Positions 1 through 7,030 of a DNA stretch of 24,690 bases are shown here, piece after piece (position 1 is the stretch's first letter; every line of letters starts with the position of its first letter). The notes below the pieces were generated by a model that saw nothing but the letters and a program-made list of their open reading frames with translations, was not told the DNA's origin and made no database searches. The position numbers and the translations under genes were made by a program. The stretch comes from Coprobacter secundus (GTDB taxonomy: Bacteria > Bacteroidota > Bacteroidia > Bacteroidales > Coprobacteraceae): the NCBI GenBank assembly GCA_000803105.1, contig JTDA01000025.1, forward strand, positions 1 to 24,690, read 5' to 3'.

Positions 1-1350
1 TCTGATTCCGAAGGAAATATATATGTTGCCGGTATTAGTGATGGAGACGAAGTTATTTTAGAAAGCACGAACAACTCGCCCTTGACAATAAAGGGAAATT
101 CTTCTTCATATGGAGATTATAACAATACAATTATTGCAAAATACGATACCAAGGGTATTGCAAAAAGTGGAAAAATAATCCTCCATGATAATACAGACTT
201 TTTAGGCATGACAACCACTTACCCCCAAGGATTGGCCGTTTACGGAGATAATGTATATTTGGCATTAATTCTTGCAGGAAATACAACTATAGATGGAAAA
301 ACTTTCTCTGGATCAGTGATATCAAATCCAGATTTAGGAATGGAGCTCCCTGTAGCAGCTCTTTACCTATTATCTTTCAATAATGAAACTTTAATTTTAA
401 ACAAAGAAATTGCATCAGTTCTTCCCGAGAATCCAATAGATAGCTGGGATATTAAGAGTGCCGCACTTGCATTATCCAAAGAGGGAAACATATATGTATC
501 TTATGTAGCTCCAGCATTACAAACTATAACAGTAGGAAATAATTCCCGTACAAATGAATTTAAAAATACAACAACAGGAACTGACTATACATATAGCATT
601 GGCATCGGCATCTTAAATATTGATGCTTCCGATAATTTAAATTCATTCAAAGCATTTGAATCTCAAAATGAATACCCTCTTTTCAAAACACGGTATACAA
701 CCACAAATAATTTCTTCACACACAATCAAAATCTAATTATCGTTGGAGAATTTCAATATGAAAATGTATTTGATTCAGAAGCTCTCAGCGAAGAATTAAC
801 GCCATTCTTCGTTATAATGGACAACAACTATAATAAGCAAAAAGTATACATTGGTCCAGAAGGAAATTCTTTAAGCAACTCAGCAAATGGAAATGCATTG
901 CTTTTCAGTTTATACAATTCAACAGAGAAAATATCAACACTTAAAGCATATGATTTCGGCACTCAAAATGTTACAGACCTAACAACAACAGAAGCAGGAA
1001 CCAGCATCAATGGAGTTGCTTCGACCGGTGCAAAAGTTGCTATAAGCAAAGCAACAGCAGGGGCAGAAGTAGCAACTTTGGCTGTAAGTATGAATACTCT
1101 ATCTGGATTATCTGGTATAAACTCTTCTTCCATCAATACAATAGATGTAAAAGTATATCCTAATCCGGTTACCGACGTACTCAATTTCTCCGAAGCTTGT
1201 GATGTAATTATCACAAATATTCAAGGCAGTGAAATAAAAGTAGCTTCTGCCACCACCCAAATAGCTGTAGCAGACTTAGCTGCCGGCTACTATGTGGCAA
1301 AAATCAAAACCTCAAATGGTATAGCTGTAATACCATTTATTAAGAAATAA
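1..1350 (+). CDS. T9SS-secreted protein, C-terminal part (5' end outside window)
   Basis: The reading frame is already open at base 1, so the gene starts upstream and the TTG at 82 is not a real start. The visible part reads as a secreted beta-rich protein: it has propeller-like repeats such as SEGNIYVAG (near base 10) and KEGNIYVS (near base 480). The last 70 or so residues are a type A type IX secretion sorting domain: the stretch from about base 1138 contains VKVYPNPVTDVLNF, then a short beta domain ending GIAVIPFIKK. In this family the tail directs export across the outer membrane by the Por machinery and is then removed. The actual function (adhesin, enzyme, surface structure) cannot be told from the part seen. 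A terminator follows directly. Confidence 0.85.
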   Translation, partial: SDSEGNIYVAGISDGDEVILESTNNSPLTIKGNSSSYGDYNNTIIAKYDTKGIAKSGKIILHDNTDFLGMTTTYPQGLAVYGDNVYLALILAGNTTIDGKTFSGSVISNPDLGMELPVAALYLLSFNNETLILNKEIASVLPENPIDSWDIKSAALALSKEGNIYVSYVAPALQTITVGNNSRTNEFKNTTTGTDYTYSIGIGILNIDASDNLNSFKAFESQNEYPLFKTRYTTTNNFFTHNQNLIIVGEFQYENVFDSEALSEELTPFFVIMDNNYNKQKVYIGPEGNSLSNSANGNALLFSLYNSTEKISTLKAYDFGTQNVTDLTTTEAGTSINGVASTGAKVAISKATAGAEVATLAVSMNTLSGLSGINSSSINTIDVKVYPNPVTDVLNFSEACDVIITNIQGSEIKVASATTQIAVADLAAGYYVAKIKTSNGIAVIPFIKK

Positions 1351-1367
1351 TATATAGTTCCTATGAT

Positions 1368-1406
1368 AAAAATCCGGCTAACATGATAAGTTAACCGGAT
1401 TTTTTT
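1368..1406 (+). terminator. Rho-independent terminator after the T9SS protein
   Basis: The arms AATCCGGCTAAC and GTTAACCGGATT pair with one mismatch around the loop ATGATAA, and seven Ts follow. It lies 18 bases after the stop codon. Confidence 0.85.
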
Positions 1407-1480
1407 GTTCAATAGAAAAATTATGAGAACTATAAATATTACAATTAATTCATAACTTTACCTCTTTAACAAGAAGATTT

Positions 1481-2263
1481 ATGGAAATAAATAATGTTTA
1501 TAGTATATATTTCAGCCCATCGGGTACAACAAAAAAAATAGTAAAAAGAATCTCATCCATCTTTCACAAAGAGAAGGTCTCATACCATTCACTTCTATCT
1601 CATAGAAAAGTAAATAGAACACTTTCCCAAAACGAACTTCTCATTATCGGACTTCCTGTATTTTCGGGACGAATACCGTCTTTATGCAAAGAGCTACTAA
1701 AAGAACTACATGGTATGAATACTCCAGCTATAGCTATTGTCACATATGGCAATCGGGATTATGAAGATGCTCTTATCGAATTGAAAAATACATTGGAAAC
1801 ACAAGGGTTCAATATAATCGGAGCTGCTGCATTTATCGCTCAACACTCCATTTTTACAGATGTAGCCAAAGGCCGTCCTGATAAAAAAGATATAGAAATA
1901 ATAGATTCTTTCAGCAAAAAATGTTTTAAATATCTAGACTTTTACCCCAACAATTATAAAACATTAGATATAAAAGGGAATATTCCTTATCGCAAAATAT
2001 CGAAAATACCCATAACTCCGTCGACAAATAAAAATTGCAACTACTGTGGTATATGTTCAAAGATTTGTCCTGTACACGCTATAGACATGAATAATCCTAA
2101 AAGTACAAATAAGCAACTTTGTATATCCTGCACAGCTTGTATATCCATCTGTCCACAGCATGCCCGAAAATTCAGCGGATTGTTATATCATTTCGCAGCT
2201 AAAAAATTTTCTAAGAAATATAAACAAAGAAAAGAGCCGGAAATGTTTATTCAAGATGAATGA
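1481..2263 (+). CDS. EFR1-type flavodoxin-ferredoxin fusion protein
   Basis: This 260-residue cytoplasmic redox protein has two parts. The N-terminal flavodoxin-like domain carries an FMN phosphate loop (SPSGTTKKI, residues 12-20) and the pattern IIGLPVFSGRIP. The C-terminal part is a two-cluster [4Fe-4S] ferredoxin with Cys186, 189, 192, 196 and Cys214, 217, 220, 224, each set being CxxCxxCxxxCP. This architecture matches the family called EFR1 ferredoxin; its physiological partner is generally not known, and electron transfer is inferred from the cofactor sites. The start ATG is the first in frame. A possible -7 element TAACTTTA lies at 1453-1460, without a clear -33. The gene stands alone, between a terminator and a convergent minus-strand gene. 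Confidence 0.85.
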   Translation: MEINNVYSIYFSPSGTTKKIVKRISSIFHKEKVSYHSLLSHRKVNRTLSQNELLIIGLPVFSGRIPSLCKELLKELHGMNTPAIAIVTYGNRDYEDALIELKNTLETQGFNIIGAAAFIAQHSIFTDVAKGRPDKKDIEIIDSFSKKCFKYLDFYPNNYKTLDIKGNIPYRKISKIPITPSTNKNCNYCGICSKICPVHAIDMNNPKSTNKQLCISCTACISICPQHARKFSGLLYHFAAKKFSKKYKQRKEPEMFIQDE

Positions 2264-2280
2264 CATCTTTTTACTTTCTG

Positions 2281-2832
2281 TCAAAACTCAAAAGCAACTT
2301 TTGCTATAAGAGAATGAAAATAAATCTTCTCCTTAAATTGATTAAGCGTATGATAATTTTGTAAAATATCACTACTCTGCATTAAATAACCGACCCCTAA
2401 TTTCAATGCCATCTTATAGGATATTCCCCAACGGAAACCCACAGTAGGGCTAAAATAAACCCCATCCTTCGGGAGCATTTCATCTTGGGACAGTCCCCAA
2501 CAATACCCTGTTCGAAGGTTGACATAAGGAGATATCGTCTTTTCCATAAAAACCGATTCTATATCGATAAATAAAGGTAACGTAACCTGCTGCGTCACCT
2601 GCCAAACTTGTACTCCAACTCCTATACCTGCCGATAACCATTTATTGAACTGATATCCACTGATATGAATAAATTCACCCCGATTATGACCTACAGTTCC
2701 AGCTCCCGCTGCAAATCCTAATTCAACACTCCCCTTGTATCCCTTATTCACACCATATTCTTGGGCAGACAATTTTAGAGTACCAAACAGAGCTAACAAC
2801 AATACACAGATAATATATAAATCCTTTTTCAT
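2281..2832 (-). CDS. Small outer-membrane-like protein, function unknown
   Basis: The 183-residue product starts with a clear signal peptide (MKKDLYIICVLLLALFGTL, likely cleaved after LSAQ near residue 24). The rest is rich in alternating glycine, aromatic and polar residues (VELGFAAGAG, GIGVGVQVW, LRTGYCWGL, LGVGYLM) and ends in Phe (KVAFEF), as short beta-barrel outer membrane proteins do. The conserved-looking segment FSPTVGFRWGISYKMALKLG resembles strands of Bacteroidales barrel proteins. No enzyme motif is visible. It converges on the flavodoxin-ferredoxin gene, 17 bases from its stop. Membrane location is inferred; the function is not known. Confidence 0.7.
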   Translation of the reverse strand: MKKDLYIICVLLLALFGTLKLSAQEYGVNKGYKGSVELGFAAGAGTVGHNRGEFIHISGYQFNKWLSAGIGVGVQVWQVTQQVTLPLFIDIESVFMEKTISPYVNLRTGYCWGLSQDEMLPKDGVYFSPTVGFRWGISYKMALKLGVGYLMQSSDILQNYHTLNQFKEKIYFHSLIAKVAFEF

Positions 2833-2852
2833 AATGAATGAAAATTTGAAAG

Positions 2853-2860
2853 CAAAATTA
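2853..2860 (-). promoter_or_regulatory. Candidate -7 element for the 2281-2832 gene
   Basis: On the minus strand this reads TAATTTTG, a perfect match to TAnnTTTG, 20 bases before the start codon. A TTTG lies 22 bases further upstream (2883-2886), slightly longer than the usual gap. Confidence 0.5.
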
Positions 2861-2962
2861 AATAATCATCACATTTTTGAGACAAAAAAGCAAAAAATTA
2901 CACTTTTGTTCCCCCTCAAATTATATATAAAATAACTTATTTTATTCCATAAAGCAAATTAC

Positions 2963-3009
2963 TAAAAAGACTTTCTATATGCAAAACATAATTGCATAAT
3001 AGAAAGTCT
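2963..3009 (-). terminator. Inverted repeat, probable minus-strand terminator
   Basis: AGACTTTCTATATGCA (2968-2983) pairs with TGCATAATAGAAAGTCT (2993-3009) with one bulged base and a 9-base loop. On the minus strand the stem is followed by TTTTTAG, so it should act in that direction. No intact gene lies directly before it, only the decayed tail ending at 3047. Confidence 0.6.
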
Positions 3010-3240
3010 ATATATAATTTTCTCATTTCAAAGATTATCAATCAAATCACTTATATTTTTCTTTTATAAAAGGATATTGTAATCTTTCCTTTGCAACCTT
3101 GTTTTCAAAATAATCATATAACAGAAAACTCTATCTATTGATTTTGTACAAAAATCTTCAACTTCTGTATAGAGACAAAATAATCTTTTTCTAAACAACA
3201 TTACATCAAAAAATCCTCTTTCAAAACTTCTTTTTTAGAT

Positions 3241-3280
3241 AAAAAATACTCGATCCCTGTATTTTCTGACAGAGACCGAG
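3241..3280 (-). terminator. Terminator of the fldA-DUF2023 operon
   Basis: On the minus strand CTCGGTCTCTG pairs with CAGGGATCGAG (11 pairs, two of them G-U) and the stem is followed by A then six Ts. It sits about 77 bases after the stop of the DUF2023 gene. Confidence 0.75.
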
Positions 3281-3356
3281 CACCTCAAAATAGAATATCA
3301 CTACTCTATTCTTCCTTCTCAAATAAATCAAAATCTAAAAAAAGTAACCAAAATCT

Positions 3357-3734
3357 TTATTGTCCCGATTTTCGTGAACAGTATCTTTCACATTGTCTGC
3401 AAATATCATATCCCAACATTGCTCCCAAAATAAAGTCTTCTTCTGGAGTCAAAAGATTCAGAGGACGATTCAACATGAACTTCACTGCATCCAGACATTC
3501 TTTTTTTCCAAAAAATAAATTTATTTTATGAGCATTTACTTCCTGTTTGAGAAAACAAATATTCTGTTTTTCTAAACGGCTAATAGCAAATCCCTCATAC
3601 TTTTTGTTTATTGTATAGAGCACCATATTACGAATTCCCTTTTTAAATTCATAAATATGGTTAAGGAATATCCTAATTTCTCCGGGAACTCCAGAACCAT
3701 TTACAGACAAAGTATTATATACTTGCTCATTCAT
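3357..3734 (-). CDS. DUF2023 family protein, flavodoxin partner gene
   Basis: This 125-residue protein matches my recollection of the DUF2023 family, small alpha/beta proteins found in Bacteroidales and Helicobacter next to flavodoxin. Visible features are a helical N-terminal half (VPGEIRIFLNHIYEFKKGIRN), a short beta core (MVLYTI, FAISRL, ICFLKQEV, INLFFG), the segment LTPEEDFILGAMLGYDICRQC, and a Cys-rich basic end (CRQCERYCSRKSGQ). It has no signal peptide or membrane segment. It follows fldA by 29 bases on the same strand and shares its terminator, so the two are almost certainly co-transcribed. A role in flavodoxin-dependent electron transfer is inference from this linkage; the biochemical function is not established. 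Confidence 0.75.
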   Translation of the reverse strand: MNEQVYNTLSVNGSGVPGEIRIFLNHIYEFKKGIRNMVLYTINKKYEGFAISRLEKQNICFLKQEVNAHKINLFFGKKECLDAVKFMLNRPLNLLTPEEDFILGAMLGYDICRQCERYCSRKSGQ

Positions 3735-3763
3735 ATCCTAATCCATAAAAATAACACTTACTG

Positions 3764-4270
3764 TTACTCAATACATTTTTTCAATTCTTCCACCCAATTA
3801 TCAATACGCTCGTCAGTCTTGTTATCTTCATTTTCTTCATCTAAGGCAAGGCCAACAAATTTTCCATCGACTACTGAAGACGAAGATGAAAAACCATATC
3901 CATCAGTACTTACAGCACCACAGAACCGACATCCTGTATTTTCTAATTCCTTATAAAGAATTCCCATTGCATCACAGAATGTATCTTCGTATGAATAAGA
4001 ATCACCACAACCGAATAATGCTACTATTTTATCCTTTAAATTTTCTTTTTTCAATACCTCTATAGCATCATACCAGTCGTCTTGCAATTCCCCATCTCCC
4101 CATGTAGAACTTCCTAATATAAAAACATCATAACTTCCAATATCCACTTTCTTTATATCAGAAGCACTATACACATTACTGCTCGGAACGCCTAATTTTT
4201 CTGCAATTTTCTCGGCAACACCTTCGGTACGACCAGTTGTCGAGCCATAAAAAATAACTATTTTTTTCAT
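3764..4270 (-). CDS. fldA: Flavodoxin, long-chain type
   Basis: This 168-residue soluble FMN protein carries low-potential electrons, typically replacing ferredoxin when iron is scarce. The FMN phosphate loop is GSTTGRTEG near the N-terminus (MKKIVIFYGSTTGRTEG). The two flavin-flanking loops are SSTWGDGELQDDW and FGCGDSYSYEDTFCDAMG, and the extra segment after the second (CGAVSTDGYGFSSSSSV) together with the length marks the long-chain class. The C-terminus is acidic (LDEENEDNKTDERIDNWVEEL). It is first in a two-gene operon with DUF2023. A TATCTTTG promoter element and a Fur-like site lie upstream, in agreement with iron regulation. Confidence 0.95.
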   Translation of the reverse strand: MKKIVIFYGSTTGRTEGVAEKIAEKLGVPSSNVYSASDIKKVDIGSYDVFILGSSTWGDGELQDDWYDAIEVLKKENLKDKIVALFGCGDSYSYEDTFCDAMGILYKELENTGCRFCGAVSTDGYGFSSSSSVVDGKFVGLALDEENEDNKTDERIDNWVEELKKCIE

Positions 4271-4295
4271 ATTACATTTTTATTTTGTCATGTTA

Positions 4296-4303
4296 CAAAG
4301 ATA
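4296..4303 (-). promoter_or_regulatory. -7 promoter element of fldA
   Basis: Minus-strand TATCTTTG, a perfect TAnnTTTG match, 25 bases before the ATG. The -33 position 20 bases upstream reads ATTT, one base off the ATTG seen at other promoters in this window. Confidence 0.65.
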
Positions 4304-4382
4304 GTAAGGGGAATATTGTAATTAAATCCCTAATAATAATGAAAATGAAAGCCTCATATCCCTAAAAGTAGGGTCAAACAAA

Positions 4383-4400
4383 ATACCTAATAACAGGTAT
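4383..4400. promoter_or_regulatory. Palindrome in the fldA divergent region
   Basis: A perfect inverted repeat, ATACCT, six bases, AGGTAT, directly before the Fur-like sequence. It could be an operator for either divergent gene; no binder is known. Confidence 0.35.
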
Positions 4401-4417
4401 ATATGATTATCATTATC
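4399..4417. promoter_or_regulatory. Fur-box-like sequence
   Basis: ATATATGATTATCATTATC matches 14 of 19 bases of the classical Fur box (GATAATGATAATCATTATC), including all nine of the right arm. It lies about 100 bases upstream of the fldA promoter and just before the -33 element of the divergent gene. Fur control of flavodoxin genes is known in other bacteria; here it is inferred. Confidence 0.45.
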
Positions 4418-4430
4418 GCTATAAATAAGG

Positions 4431-4462
4431 ATTGACTTTTTATCACATAACCCCGACATTTG
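4431..4462 (+). promoter_or_regulatory. Candidate promoter of the small gene at 4490
   Basis: ATTG at 4431-4434, a 20-base gap, then GACATTTG at 4455-4462 (one base off TAnnTTTG). The predicted transcript start near 4469 leaves a leader of about 20 bases. This also argues that translation starts at the ATG at 4490 rather than at the TTG at 4478. Confidence 0.5.
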
Positions 4463-4489
4463 TAATCATAAAAGATATTGATTCAAACT

Positions 4490-4849
4490 ATGGATATTAT
4501 AAAAACGTCTCCAAACGGACAACTATCTTACTGTGATAGATGCAAAATATATCAACTTGAATTCGGAAATTTATTTTTCCGTTTTACAACTGAAGAATTC
4601 CTTTATTTCAAAAATTATATCAGAAAAACTGACGGATTTTATTATGAAGAAATGAATAAGGATATACCAAACAACCGAAAAATATTTTTACGAATGCCCA
4701 TCAATGGTTTTTATTGCTGCCTTCACAATGAAGAATTAGATGAACTTAAATATCTCATATCGATACAAAAAAAATATGAAGAAAAACCTGATATTCATTT
4801 CTCAAAGAAAAACCTGATATTCATTTCTCATTTAAAAATTATTCATTAA
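4490..4849 (+). CDS. Small Cys-rich protein (DUF6686-like) with rearranged C-terminus
   Basis: The ATG at 4490 gives 119 residues. The N-terminus has a CxxC pair in an SYCDRCKIYQLEFGN context followed by FFRFTTEEFLYF; this resembles the Bacteroidetes family I know as DUF6686, of unknown function. A second Cys pair lies in GFYCCLHNEELDELKYLI. The four cysteines could bind a metal, but this is inference. The end of the gene holds a 26-bp direct repeat (4781-4804 and 4807-4830), which puts the second copy in another frame, so the last 15 or so residues (KKNLIFISHLKIIH) are probably not ancestral. Enolase starts 39 bases later with no promoter or terminator visible between, so the two may be co-transcribed. 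Fur-like and palindromic sites lie upstream. Confidence 0.6.
   Translation: MDIIKTSPNGQLSYCDRCKIYQLEFGNLFFRFTTEEFLYFKNYIRKTDGFYYEEMNKDIPNNRKIFLRMPINGFYCCLHNEELDELKYLISIQKKYEEKPDIHFSKKNLIFISHLKIIH
4781..4830 (+). repeat. 26-bp tandem duplication inside a coding region
   Basis: The 24-base unit starting GAAAAACCTGATATTC occurs at 4781-4804 and again at 4807-4830 (period 26, with AA between). As 26 is not a multiple of 3, it shifts the frame of the host gene. Confidence 0.95.
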
Positions 4850-4888
4850 ATTGAGTTCCCAATCAAATAATATTAAAACTATTACAAA

Positions 4889-6169
4889 ATGAAAATTGAA
4901 AAAATTTTAGGTCGAGAGATTCTCGATTCAAGAGGAAATCCTACTATAGAAGTAGACGTATGGTTAGAATCCGGTGTCAAAGGTAGAGCTTCTGTTCCTT
5001 CAGGAGCATCAACTGGAGAGCATGAAGCCCTTGAATTACGAGATAACGATAAAAAAAGATATGGAGGAAAAGGTGTACTAAAAGCTGTTGAAAATATCAA
5101 TACCATCATCGCTCCTGCTCTTGTCGGAATGTCTGCTCTAAATCAAAGAGCTATAGACAATGCCATGCTTCAATTAGATGGTACAAAAACGAAATCGAAC
5201 TTGGGAGCTAATGCTATTTTAGGAGTATCTTTAGCTGTAGCTAAAGCCGCTGCCGAATATCTTGATATCCCTCTATACCGTTATATTGGTGGCACCAATA
5301 CTTATGTAATGCCCGTACCCATGATGAATATCATCAACGGAGGTTCTCACAGTGATGCCCCGATTGCTTTTCAAGAATTTATGATTCGTCCGGTAGGCGC
5401 AACATCTTTCCGTGAAGGGTTACGCATGGGAGCAGAAGTGTTCCATGCTTTGAAAAAGGTACTTCATGACAGAGGATTAAGTACTGCTGTAGGAGATGAA
5501 GGAGGCTTTGCACCAGCTCTTAATGGAACAGAAGATGCAATCGAAAGCATTATATCAGCAATTAAAGCTGCTGGATATGAACCTGGAAAAGATGTCATGA
5601 TAGGTATGGACTGTGCTTCGTCAGAATTTTACAAAGACGGTATTTATGACTATACTATTTTTGAAGGGAATAATGGGAAAAAACGTACCGCAAATGAACA
5701 GATCGATTATCTCGAAAGTTTAATAAACAAATATCCAATAGATTCAATTGAAGACGGTATGAGCGAAAATGACTGGGAAGGCTGGAAGAAACTTACAGAA
5801 AGAATCGGAAACCGTTGCCAACTTGTCGGAGATGACCTGTTTGTTACAAATGTTGAATTTTTAGCTAAAGGAATCCAACAAGGCTGTGCCAATTCTATAC
5901 TGATTAAAGTAAACCAAATAGGATCTTTAAGTGAAACTTTAGATGCAATAGAAATGGCTCACCGAAATGGTTATACAACCGTAACATCTCATCGTTCCGG
6001 AGAAACAGAAGATACAACTATTGCTGATATTGCCGTTGCTACAAATAGTGGACAAATAAAAACCGGTTCTTTAAGCCGCTCAGACAGAATGGCTAAATAC
6101 AATCAACTATTACGTATAGAAGAAGAACTCGGAAATTTAGCTGTTTATGGATATAAAAAGATAAAATAA
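4889..6169 (+). CDS. eno: Enolase (2-phosphoglycerate dehydratase)
   Basis: Converts 2-phosphoglycerate to phosphoenolpyruvate in glycolysis, in the cytoplasm. The 426-residue length is normal. The start MKIEKILGREILDSRGNPTIEV is typical. Catalytic residues in place are Glu204 in VGDEGGFAP (proton donor), Lys340 in ILIKVNQIGS (general base), His368 in SHRSGETEDT, and the Mg ligands in MIGMDC, SIEDGMSEND and VGDDLFVTN. The C-terminus has the usual KTGSLSRSDRMAKYNQLLRIEEELG. It is 39 bases after the small Cys-rich gene, and two terminators follow. Nothing is abnormal in the protein itself. Confidence 0.99.
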   Translation: MKIEKILGREILDSRGNPTIEVDVWLESGVKGRASVPSGASTGEHEALELRDNDKKRYGGKGVLKAVENINTIIAPALVGMSALNQRAIDNAMLQLDGTKTKSNLGANAILGVSLAVAKAAAEYLDIPLYRYIGGTNTYVMPVPMMNIINGGSHSDAPIAFQEFMIRPVGATSFREGLRMGAEVFHALKKVLHDRGLSTAVGDEGGFAPALNGTEDAIESIISAIKAAGYEPGKDVMIGMDCASSEFYKDGIYDYTIFEGNNGKKRTANEQIDYLESLINKYPIDSIEDGMSENDWEGWKKLTERIGNRCQLVGDDLFVTNVEFLAKGIQQGCANSILIKVNQIGSLSETLDAIEMAHRNGYTTVTSHRSGETEDTTIADIAVATNSGQIKTGSLSRSDRMAKYNQLLRIEEELGNLAVYGYKKIK

Positions 6170-6208
6170 GTATACGTATCTCTTATTTTGTGAATAGATC
6201 AAAAAAAC

Positions 6209-6240
6209 AAAACAGGGACTTTGTGAAAAGCTCCTGTTTT
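6209..6240 (+). terminator. First hairpin after eno
   Basis: AAAACAGG and CCTGTTTT pair, with a 2x2 internal loop and four further pairs inside. The right arm ends in four Ts. Weaker than the next hairpin. Confidence 0.6.
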
Positions 6241-6275
6241 ACCTTTGTTATTTTCCGTTTAGCCATAATAAGCCT

Positions 6276-6312
6276 AAAAACACTCCGGAGGAAAATTACC
6301 GGAGTGTTTTTA
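6276..6312 (+). terminator. Main terminator after eno
   Basis: AAAACACTCCGG and CCGGAGTGTTTT pair perfectly around an 11-base loop, and the stem is followed by TATTTAT. The A-tract on the left side would let it work in both directions. Confidence 0.85.
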
Positions 6313-6702
6313 TTTATAGTAATATCATAAAATCAAAATAATTTTCATTTCCAATATATTCTATTATACAAATAAAGAATCTACGAAAATTTCTTATTTT
6401 TTTGAGCAAAGATTATTCGAACTTAAAGGAATAAAATCGAAATAACTTATATTTATCTAAATCAAAAACAAAAAAAATCAAAACAAATACATCTCAAATA
6501 AAATTAACCTTTCTTTCTAATATTAATTACTTCGATAAATCTTTTACTTCTTGGTCCTTCTTCTCACATAAAAGTGGACTATACAGAACAATGGTCTTCT
6601 ATATCAAATTACAATTCTATAAATATCATTTTATTATCTATTAATCAATACCCAAAAATCAAAAGAGAATGGTAATTTTAACATATTCTGCTGTATTATA
6701 CT

Positions 6703-6710
6703 TATCTTTG
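6703..6710 (+). promoter_or_regulatory. Candidate -7 element for the helicase gene
   Basis: TATCTTTG, a perfect TAnnTTTG match. The -33 position (6679-6682) reads TAAC, which is poor. It is the only good plus-strand element I see in the gap. Confidence 0.4.
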
Positions 6711-6999
6711 TCGTAAATATTGGGTTATTATGCTTAAGCTACAATAAGAAAACCATACAAATTCATATAATATTTTGATAGTAGAATGTATGACTCATGA
6801 TTTCAAAAAATACTGAAACACAAGAATATGAAGTTATGTCCCAATCTGTGACAGCCTTTGTTAAGATGATACAATAAATTTATTTCACGAAGCAAATGAT
6901 AACAGAAGACCATAGGTTGGAAAATTCGTAAGTAAATATTGACCTTATCAGCGAAAAGCTTTAAACTCAAAAAAAACATAAAATATTTCAAAAAAATTC

Positions 7000-7026
7000 C
7001 AATTATAAACCAACTTATTATAATTG
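7000..7026. repeat. Inverted repeat at the helicase start
   Basis: Perfect 9-bp arms CAATTATAA and TTATAATTG, separated by 9 bases and ending 4 bases before the ATG. It could be an operator or an mRNA hairpin limiting translation; being all A/T-rich it could also be chance. Confidence 0.35.
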
Positions 7027-7030
7027 AAAT

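Larger units (their letters stand above)
2861..3356. other. Gap with a decayed minus-strand gene tail and two minus-strand hairpins
   Basis: There is no intact gene here. On the minus strand a reading frame ending at 3047-3049 has a protein-like last stretch (YDYFENKVAKER then LQYPFIKEKYK) but is cut by stops a few codons upstream, as expected for a decayed gene. The hairpin at 2968-3009 follows it and the fldA operon terminator at 3241-3280 precedes it. The rest is AT-rich with nothing recognised. Confidence 0.4.
6313..7030. other. AT-rich gap before the composite helicase
   Basis: About 720 bases with no gene I can support. It holds one good -7 element (TATCTTTG at 6703-6710) and, directly before the helicase start, the inverted repeat CAATTATAA (7000-7008) / TTATAATTG (7018-7026). 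If the promoter is real, the helicase mRNA has a leader of about 310 bases. Short open stretches on both strands are full of stops; they may be decayed coding sequence, but I recognise none. Confidence 0.5.

Noticed and set aside
3657..3956. Plus-strand ORF across the end of fldA
   Set aside because: It lies antisense to fldA and DUF2023, both of which have clear coding character; Ser-rich shadow translation.
6527..6600. Minus-strand tail ending KKDQEVKDLSK as a decayed gene
   Set aside because: Only about 24 codons are open and I do not recognise them; too short to call.
6803..6991. Minus-strand ORF of 62 codons in the gap before the helicase
   Set aside because: Its translation is a Phe/Leu-rich string typical of AT-rich non-coding DNA, and there is no promoter or similarity that I can recognise.
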